Assembly: GCF_009388985.1 (NCBI RefSeq)
Contig: NZ_CP036422.1
Span: forward strand, 2,246,501-2,310,500
Reading direction: 5' to 3'
DNA: 64,000 nucleotides
Source of the DNA: Halioglobus maricola
GTDB lineage: Bacteria; Pseudomonadota; Gammaproteobacteria; Pseudomonadales; Halieaceae
The translations under genes and the position numbers were made by a program. The notes under the pieces are model-generated. The model was not told the DNA's origin and searched no databases. It saw only the letters and a list, made by a program, of their open reading frames with translations. Shown here piece after piece: positions 58,974 through 64,000 of this stretch; within the stretch, counting starts at the first letter, position 1; every line of letters begins with the position of its first letter.

Positions 58974-59198
58974 CTACTCGCGCCGGTTTACCAGGAGCCG
59001 GCGCAGCAGTAAAAATACGCCGAAGCACGCTGCTGCAGACACGATAACTGCCGCTATCATCAACACCGACACCAGCAGCAGATCCAGCATCTCTTCCCAC
59101 GGGATCCCGAACTGGTCGACCGCTGCCCAGATCAGCGTCGCCATAGCGGCGACGCCTAGAAAAATCGTGCGGTAGTACTTACGGTTGGACTTCTTCAA
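58974..59198 (-). CDS. Small two-helix membrane protein, unknown
   Basis: 74-residue protein not recognised. It has two hydrophobic segments, about 12-28 and 38-68 (LLLVSVLMIAAVIVSAAACF), with a basic N-terminus (MKKSNRKYYR) and a basic C-terminus. The start is TTG 59198 and it begins 3 bases after aroC ends on the same strand, so it is cotranscribed with aroC and prmB. An inner-membrane location is inferred. Confidence 0.6.
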   Translation of the reverse strand: MKKSNRKYYRTIFLGVAAMATLIWAAVDQFGIPWEEMLDLLLVSVLMIAAVIVSAAACFGVFLLLRRLLVNRRE

Positions 59199-59201
59199 AG
59201 C

Positions 59202-60305
59202 CTACTCGGGATGCGATGCAGGAATCACGGGGGTCGTACATTCCACATCGGCATTCTGGCCGCGGTGACGCAGTAAATGATCCATCAATACAATCGCCAA
59301 CATCGCCTCGGCGATGGGCGTTGCACGTATGCCGACGCAGGGATCGTGGCGGCCGTGGGTCACCATTTCCATGGCATTGCCCTCGGTATCGATAGTGGCG
59401 CCAGGCTGGCGAATGCTTGACGTGGGCTTGAGGGCAATGCTCACAGTGATGTCCTGACCACTGGAAATGCCGCCCAACACACCGCCGGCGTTGTTACTAC
59501 TGAACCCTTCCGGGGTCAGTTCATCACGGTGCTCAGTGCCCTTCTCCTCGACACTGGCAAAACCTGAACCGATTTCCACACCCTTGACTGCATTAATACC
59601 CATCATGGCGTGGGCGATATCAGCATCCAGACGATCGAAAACAGGCTCACCGAGGCCGGGCATCACGTTGCTGGCTACCACATTGATGCGGGCGCCAATG
59701 GAGTTCCCCTCCTTGTTGAGCGCGGCCATGTACTCTTCCATCTTCGGGATGGCGTCGGCATCGGGACAGAAAAAAGGATTGGTTTCCACCAGCTCCCAGT
59801 CGAGCTTTTCTGCGCGAATAGGCCCTAACTGCGACAGGTAACCTCGCACTTCAATGCCGTAGCGTTGGCGCAAGTACTTCTTGGCGATGGCGCCGGCGGC
59901 GACACGCATTGCCGTCTCGCGGGCCGACGAGCGTCCACCGCCACGGTAATCGCGAAAACCATACTTTTGGTTATAGCTGTAGTCCGCATGCGCCGGGCGA
60001 AAGGTATTGGCGATATTGGAATAGTCCTTGGAGCGCTGATCGGTGTTTTCGATCAACAGCCCGATTGACGTGCCGGTCGTACGGCCTTCGAAGACGCCGG
60101 ACAGAATGCGCACCTCGTCCGCTTCACGACGCTGGGTAGTAAAACGCGAGGTGCCGGGTTTGCGCCTGTCGAGGTCGCGTTGCATATCTTCGACATCCAG
60201 CTCCAGCCCCGGAGGGCAGCCGTCCACAATGCAGCCCAGACCAGGGCCGTGGCTCTCGCCGAAGGTGGTGACAGTGAACAGTTTGCCTATGGAATTGCCG
60301 GACAT
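59202..60305 (-). CDS. aroC: Chorismate synthase
   Basis: Last step of the shikimate pathway, converting EPSP to chorismate with reduced FMN. The 367-residue protein starts [20 protein letters not shown] and contains [20 protein letters not shown] and GILGGISSG-type loop [11 protein letters not shown]. Chorismate also feeds PabB, encoded elsewhere in the window. It is preceded by prmB with a 35-base gap. Confidence 0.98.
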   Translation of the reverse strand: MSGNSIGKLFTVTTFGESHGPGLGCIVDGCPPGLELDVEDMQRDLDRRKPGTSRFTTQRREADEVRILSGVFEGRTTGTSIGLLIENTDQRSKDYSNIANTFRPAHADYSYNQKYGFRDYRGGGRSSARETAMRVAAGAIAKKYLRQRYGIEVRGYLSQLGPIRAEKLDWELVETNPFFCPDADAIPKMEEYMAALNKEGNSIGARINVVASNVMPGLGEPVFDRLDADIAHAMMGINAVKGVEIGSGFASVEEKGTEHRDELTPEGFSSNNAGGVLGGISSGQDITVSIALKPTSSIRQPGATIDTEGNAMEMVTHGRHDPCVGIRATPIAEAMLAIVLMDHLLRHRGQNADVECTTPVIPASHPE

Positions 60306-60339
60306 ATGGTGTAGTGCCTGATCATTAAAAACCGGGGCA

Positions 60340-61245
60340 TTATACCGGTTCTGGGCGCAAACTGGCGGCGTATTCCTGTAATTCCTGCGCAGTCAGCGCG
60401 AGCACACCGTGACCGCCGTGTTCGAACTCCAGCCAGGTGAAGGCCACGTCGGGGTAGGCAGCGTCCAGCGCCGTCCAACTGTTGCCCACCTCCAGGATCA
60501 ACAGGCCGCTGGGCTCCAGATGATCCGCCACCTGGGCGAGTATCTGGCGGGTAAGGTCCAGGCCGTCATGGCCACTGCCGAGCCCCAGTTCCGGCTCGTG
60601 ATGATACTCCGCTGGCATAGAGGCGAGATCCCCGGCGTCCACATAGGGCGGATTGCACAAAATCACATCGTAACGCTTCCCCCCTAGAGCGGCGAAGCCA
60701 TTCGATTGAATCGTGCGAACACGACCCTCCAGCCCCATGCGAGCCACATTCTCTGCGGCCAGGGCCAGTGCTTCGCTATCGAGATCCACAAGATCCACCG
60801 ACACCTCGGGCGCGTAATACGCCGCCGCCAGGCCAATACAGCCACCGCCGCAGCACAAATCGAGTATTCGCGACGGTGTCGGCCCGCGATACCAGGGTTG
60901 ATAATCGTGCAGAATCAACTCCGCCAGCGGTGAGCGAGGCACCAGGGCTCGATGGTCACAGCTAAACTCCAGGCCCGCAAACCAGGCTTTGCCGATGAGG
61001 TATGGCAGGGGCACCCGCTCGTCGATGCGGCGTCGCAGCAGTGCCTGAATATCGCGCCATTGGCCATCACTGACCGGATGCGGCAACTGCGCTTCGTCGG
61101 CATCGGCCGGAAGGTCTGAGACAGCCAGCACCAGTTGTACTGCTTCATCCCAGGGGTTGTCCGTCCCGTGCCCATAAAAGACATCGCTGGCTATCAGGGC
61201 ATCGTGGCAGTGTTCTATCGCCTGGCCTACAGTTGTTGTCGTCAT
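60340..61245 (-). CDS. prmB: 50S ribosomal protein L3 glutamine methyltransferase PrmB
   Basis: SAM-dependent N5-glutamine methyltransferase of L3. The 301-residue protein has an N-terminal helical domain, the SAM motif I ([14 protein letters not shown]) and the catalytic NPPY near residue 205. The N-terminus differs from PrmC. ATG 61245 is chosen ([13 protein letters not shown]); an in-frame ATG at 61281 would add 12 basic residues and no strong ribosome site supports either. The upstream gap holds the folE promoter. Confidence 0.93.
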   Translation of the reverse strand: MTTTTVGQAIEHCHDALIASDVFYGHGTDNPWDEAVQLVLAVSDLPADADEAQLPHPVSDGQWRDIQALLRRRIDERVPLPYLIGKAWFAGLEFSCDHRALVPRSPLAELILHDYQPWYRGPTPSRILDLCCGGGCIGLAAAYYAPEVSVDLVDLDSEALALAAENVARMGLEGRVRTIQSNGFAALGGKRYDVILCNPPYVDAGDLASMPAEYHHEPELGLGSGHDGLDLTRQILAQVADHLEPSGLLILEVGNSWTALDAAYPDVAFTWLEFEHGGHGVLALTAQELQEYAASLRPEPV

Positions 61246-61274
61246 CGTGTAAGTGTAATTGCGCCTGCGCCTGT

Positions 61275-61303
61275 TTGCCATGCATAGGGCCGATTGATAC
61301 TAT
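61275..61303 (+). promoter_or_regulatory. sigma70 promoter of folE
   Basis: TTGCCA (61275-61280), a 17-bp spacer and TACTAT (61298-61303), the latter preceded by TG as an extended -10. Each hexamer matches consensus at five of six positions. The GAGG ribosome site at 61320-61323 is 10 bases before the GTG. Confidence 0.75.
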
Positions 61304-61333
61304 CGCGGGCCGCTGAATTGAGGAATCTGACCC

Positions 61334-61882
61334 GTGGAACAAAACTGGGCAAACATTATTGAAGCTATCGGTGAAGACCAGGAACGCCCCGGGCTCGTCG
61401 ACACGCCCAAGCGCGCAGCCAAGGCTTTCGAATTCCTGACCCAGGGTTACGAGCAATCTGTTGAAGAAGTCGTCAATGGCGCCCTGTTTCCGTCTGAATC
61501 CAGCGAAATGGTCATTGTCCAGGACGTGGAGCTCTACTCTCTATGTGAACACCACCTGCTGCCTTTCATCGGCAAATGTCACGTGGCCTATATCCCTACC
61601 GGGAAGGTGCTGGGCTTGTCCAAAGTGGCACGAATCGTTGATGTGTTCGCGCGGCGATTGCAGATTCAGGAATCACTGACGTCCCAGATTGCAGAGACCA
61701 TCATGGATGTGACGGGCGCCGACGGTGTCGGTGTCATCATTGAAGCGCGTCACATGTGCATGATGATGCGCGGCGTCCAGAAACAGAATTCAGTGATGAA
61801 GACCTCTGCCATGCTCGGAACATTCCGGGATTCACAAGTCACCCGCGAAGAGTTCCTGCAATTACTCCAGATGCGCACCTGA
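61334..61882 (+). CDS. folE: GTP cyclohydrolase I
   Basis: First step of folate (and tetrahydrobiopterin) synthesis. The 182-residue protein has the zinc ligands of the family ([19 protein letters not shown]) and a C-terminal LRLGTFRD-like [15 protein letters not shown]. The start is GTG with GAGG upstream. It works in the same pathway as PabB (at 29847). Its stop is one base from the convergent DUF4892 stop. Confidence 0.96.
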   Translation: MEQNWANIIEAIGEDQERPGLVDTPKRAAKAFEFLTQGYEQSVEEVVNGALFPSESSEMVIVQDVELYSLCEHHLLPFIGKCHVAYIPTGKVLGLSKVARIVDVFARRLQIQESLTSQIAETIMDVTGADGVGVIIEARHMCMMMRGVQKQNSVMKTSAMLGTFRDSQVTREEFLQLLQMRT

Positions 61883-61883
61883 T

Positions 61884-62459
61884 TCAGGGCGCATCCACCA
61901 CCGGCATAACCTCGAGAACTTCCGCGTGCAAGTACTGGCGATCAGCGGTACGTGCTGAGCTGAACAGGATCAGGCGATAGTCGGAATCAGCGCCAGCCTC
62001 TCCTGCCATGGGCCCATATACTCGGTATCGTTGCAGGTCATCACGGCCGTATAGCACTCGCTCCCTGAACACCCGATTGGCCCACTGCACTCCCTGGCCA
62101 CAACTGCGGCCGTCACAGGAAAAAAGAAGAGCCTCAGGGTTCAGGCCCGCCTCGATCCCCTCCAGTACTTCGTTCGAAGTAAAACCATCGCGCACCTGCC
62201 AGGAATAGCGGGTGAGCTCACCTGTAAGCCGCTCGCTCGCCTTGAATTGCCAGCTGCCGCGTACTTTCTTCATCGCTCCCAGGCCGACTTCGTGATCGAT
62301 CACAGAGGCAGTGTCGAAGCTAACCTGCTGCATATGGGGCGAGACATCGAGACCTTGCAGTATCTCCAGGGGGGACTCCGCCTGGGCTACCGCAGTATTT
62401 GTCGCCAACAAGACGCCCGTGACCACTGCGACTACGACGCTGTTAGCTGCGCTAAACAT
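61884..62459 (-). CDS. DUF4892 domain-containing protein
   Basis: Secreted protein of unknown function, 191 residues. A signal peptide (MFSAANSVVVAVVTGVLLATN) precedes a DUF4892-type domain seen in pseudomonads, with LLFSCDGRSCGQGVQWANRV and YGRDDLQRYRVYGP. The two Cys in CDGRSC may form a disulfide. ATG 62459 overlaps the hydrolase stop by eight bases; an upstream frame to 62567 is not used. It is the last gene of the gpsA-sixA-hydrolase operon. Confidence 0.8.
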   Translation of the reverse strand: MFSAANSVVVAVVTGVLLATNTAVAQAESPLEILQGLDVSPHMQQVSFDTASVIDHEVGLGAMKKVRGSWQFKASERLTGELTRYSWQVRDGFTSNEVLEGIEAGLNPEALLFSCDGRSCGQGVQWANRVFRERVLYGRDDLQRYRVYGPMAGEAGADSDYRLILFSSARTADRQYLHAEVLEVMPVVDAP

Positions 62460-63321
62460 GTTGACTGCTCTCCCGAGAGATAAATGTATTAATCCGGCGA
62501 CTGAGGTCTGGTGCCGCCGCCTCCATGTGAAAGTGGTGACTGCCAGGAAATGTCTCCAGCGTAACATCTGGAATAATCTGCGCCACTTTGTCCAGGTGGT
62601 GCTGATTTTTCCCGATCATGCCCTGCTCGGCCACCAACAACAGTGCCGGCATACTGAGCGCCCCCAGCACAGCCTCGAGATGGTTCCAGGTCAGTTTAAT
62701 CGCTGAGGCCCCACGCAATCTTGGATCGGTCTGCCAGCGATACCCCCCTTCACATGCATAGAGATTACGGCTCGCAATAAGTTCCGCTGCCGCGCGCTCC
62801 AGGCCCTGCTCTTCTCGCGCCGTGACCGCAGCTGCCCGATCTGGATACACGCGCAACTTGCGATCCTGCAGGCGCTTTTTCTCATCGATAAAGCGACGCA
62901 TCTGGGCCGCAAACTCTGTCTCGTCCAGCGGCATTGGAATCGCGCCATCCAGCAACACAAGGGCGCCTACTTGCTCTGGAAAGGTAGCTGCATACATGGC
63001 GCTGATAGCCGCACCGCGCGAATGCCCTATCAGGCTAAACGTCTCCCACCCCATTGCCGCCACCAGCGCGTTCAGCTGCGGCAAGTCGTCGTAAATGTGG
63101 TATGTGGCATCTGGCGAGCGCCAGTCAGATTTGCCGTGCCCGGAAAGATCGGGAGCAACCACGTAGCACGTCTCTGCAAGGGTCTCAGCCACACGCTGGA
63201 AACTGGCGGCATTATCAAGCCAGCCATGCAAGGCGAGCACAGGGGGCTTGTCTGGGTCGCCCCAGGCCATACCTGCATAGTGCAGGCCATGTAACTTCCA
63301 GCCTAATTCTTCGAACTTCAC
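62452..63321 (-). CDS. Alpha/beta hydrolase
   Basis: Alpha/beta-hydrolase-fold enzyme, 289 residues, substrate unknown. It has the oxyanion HGWLDNAASFQ, the nucleophile elbow GHSRGAAI, and a C-terminal His in GSHHFHMEA. The segment LHGWLDNAASF resembles lipase and dehalogenase relatives. The start is GTG, overlapping the sixA stop (GTGA). Confidence 0.88.
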   Translation of the reverse strand: MKFEELGWKLHGLHYAGMAWGDPDKPPVLALHGWLDNAASFQRVAETLAETCYVVAPDLSGHGKSDWRSPDATYHIYDDLPQLNALVAAMGWETFSLIGHSRGAAISAMYAATFPEQVGALVLLDGAIPMPLDETEFAAQMRRFIDEKKRLQDRKLRVYPDRAAAVTAREEQGLERAAAELIASRNLYACEGGYRWQTDPRLRGASAIKLTWNHLEAVLGALSMPALLLVAEQGMIGKNQHHLDKVAQIIPDVTLETFPGSHHFHMEAAAPDLSRRINTFISRESSQHV

Positions 63322-63809
63322 AAAATGACCTCAAACGCCGGCGGCTGAATGCAGAACACCAGCTGAGCCAATGCCGGTCCAGGGTGATCCATTCGCAATG
63401 TGGCCAGGCCACCCGGCACAAGCCCTGGTACGTAGCCACGAGATCCAACGTAGTAATCGACCAGACAAGAGACCAGCGGTTGATGCGATATCAGCAACAG
63501 GTGATCATCAGGGTAGCGATGAGATATGTCGTTTTCGACATCAACTGGCTGCCGCCCTGGAATCAACGCCGGACTGCTTTCCAGCGCAGCGTCACCGAGA
63601 GCCCGGCCTACGATACTTGCCGTCTGCGTAGTGCGAACCCATTCACTGTAAAAAATTCGTTTCGGTAAGGGAATGTCCCGGTCGGCGCAGAGTTGCTTGA
63701 ACTGCTCGCTGCCAGCATTGACATCCTCAACACCGCGCTCGGTCAACTCCCGCATACGATCAGTCACCGCACTACCGGCTTCACCGTGGCGCCAGATAGT
63801 CAGATACAT
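63318..63809 (-). CDS. sixA: Phosphohistidine phosphatase SixA
   Basis: Dephosphorylates histidine phosphotransfer domains (ArcB in E. coli). The 163-residue histidine-phosphatase protein begins with the RHG catalytic motif (MYLTIWRHGEAG, His8) and ends with the later His (LLISHQPLVSCLV). ATG 63809 has AAGG six bases upstream; another ATG at 63824 overlaps the gpsA stop. Downstream are the alpha/beta hydrolase and DUF4892 genes. Confidence 0.93.
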   Translation of the reverse strand: MYLTIWRHGEAGSAVTDRMRELTERGVEDVNAGSEQFKQLCADRDIPLPKRIFYSEWVRTTQTASIVGRALGDAALESSPALIPGRQPVDVENDISHRYPDDHLLLISHQPLVSCLVDYYVGSRGYVPGLVPGGLATLRMDHPGPALAQLVFCIQPPAFEVIL

Positions 63810-63823
63810 ATTTTCCCTTACCA

Positions 63824-64000
63824 TCAGCGAACGACGAACTCGACGTCCTGAGCCTCTTCTGTACTCATCATAGCATTGAACACTGCCTCTACAGGTTGCT
63901 GCTCATGCAACATCCGGTACAAACCATCGACCAACGGCATATCAACCCCGCGGCGGTCCGCCTCGCACTTTACCAGGGCCAAGGTATTGATGCCCTCTGC
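63824..64000 (-). CDS. gpsA: Glycerol-3-phosphate dehydrogenase (NAD(P)+) GpsA, C-terminal part
   Basis: Only the last 58 residues are within the window. The end AEGINTLALVKCEADRRGVD and MPLVDGLYRMLHEQQP is typical of GpsA, which reduces DHAP to sn-glycerol-3-phosphate for phospholipids. Its stop overlaps a possible sixA ATG (TGATG). The N-terminus is off the right edge. Confidence 0.88.
   Translation of the reverse strand, partial: AEGINTLALVKCEADRRGVDMPLVDGLYRMLHEQQPVEAVFNAMMSTEEAQDVEFVVR

Overview
The window is chromosomal DNA from a gammaproteobacterium. The evidence is the protein set (FtsK, LolA, RarA, ClpS/ClpA, RluE, HflD, RoxA, Xni, EpmC, YheU, GcvR, PrmB, SixA), the E. coli/Pseudomonas-like gene order, and standard sigma70 and Shine-Dalgarno signals. 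A marine, obligately respiratory lineage near Cellvibrionales/Halieaceae is my best guess, an inference from the mix of propionyl-CoA, P450, luciferase-like and acyl-CoA genes. No phage, insertion sequence, CRISPR array, toxin-antitoxin pair or secretion system is visible. The coding density is very high, many genes overlap by 1-23 bases, and only one gap exceeds 300 bp.

Layout. (1) 1-18112: a core block whose order resembles what I recall of the P. aeruginosa PA2613-PA2631 region: rarA, lolA, ftsK (minus), then trxB, aat, ate, infA (plus), clpA, clpS (minus), then rluE, nudJ, mnmA, hflD, purB, roxA and a DUF7931-like gene (plus), and a monomeric isocitrate dehydrogenase (minus). aat, ate, clpA and clpS together form an N-degron (N-end rule) module. 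(2) 18251-21328: an acetyltransferase, a Rieske ferredoxin and an intact GGDEF-EAL protein. (3) 21336-29508: a five-gene minus-strand operon that reads carboxyltransferase, biotin carboxylase/biotin carrier, methylmalonyl-CoA epimerase, methylmalonyl-CoA mutase, MeaB. It forms a complete propionyl-CoA to succinyl-CoA route. The biotin carboxylase is large and divergent. (4) 29847-39808: pabB, thrH, cysB, a cN-I type 5'-nucleotidase with a visible internal duplication, a long acetyl-CoA hydrolase/transferase, a Na+/alanine symporter, a PLP enzyme, an isolated yajC and exodeoxyribonuclease III. (5) 39975-49209: the most accessory-like stretch: a MarR regulator, a P450-HIT-NTF2 operon with a perfect inverted repeat at its promoter, an MBL hydrolase, Bcp peroxiredoxin, Nudix hydrolase, flavin reductase, moaCDE, a luciferase-like oxidoreductase and a NylB-like serine hydrolase. 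(6) 49262-58367: tRNA-Ser, queF, an ABC-2 exporter, small proteins, a tRNA-Glu/tRNA-Gly operon with a textbook stringent-type promoter, and a tightly overlapped operon yheU-tusA-epmC-xni-pdxB-NAD kinase-like-msrB. (7) 58445-64000: gcvR, aroC, prmB, folE and a gpsA-sixA-hydrolase-DUF4892 operon cut by the window end.

Many genes serve translation or tRNA/ribosome modification (infA, rluE, mnmA with tusA, queF, roxA, prmB, epmC, three tRNAs). Another group handles CoA and branched/odd-chain carbon (propionyl-CoA operon, CoA hydrolase/transferase). I see no clear undescribed multi-gene defence or mobile system. The most unusual signals are the divergent biotin carboxylase, the duplicated-domain nucleotidase, two genes (aat and the serine hydrolase) whose start codons sit just downstream of another transcript's terminator, and the P450 and MarR promoter palindromes.
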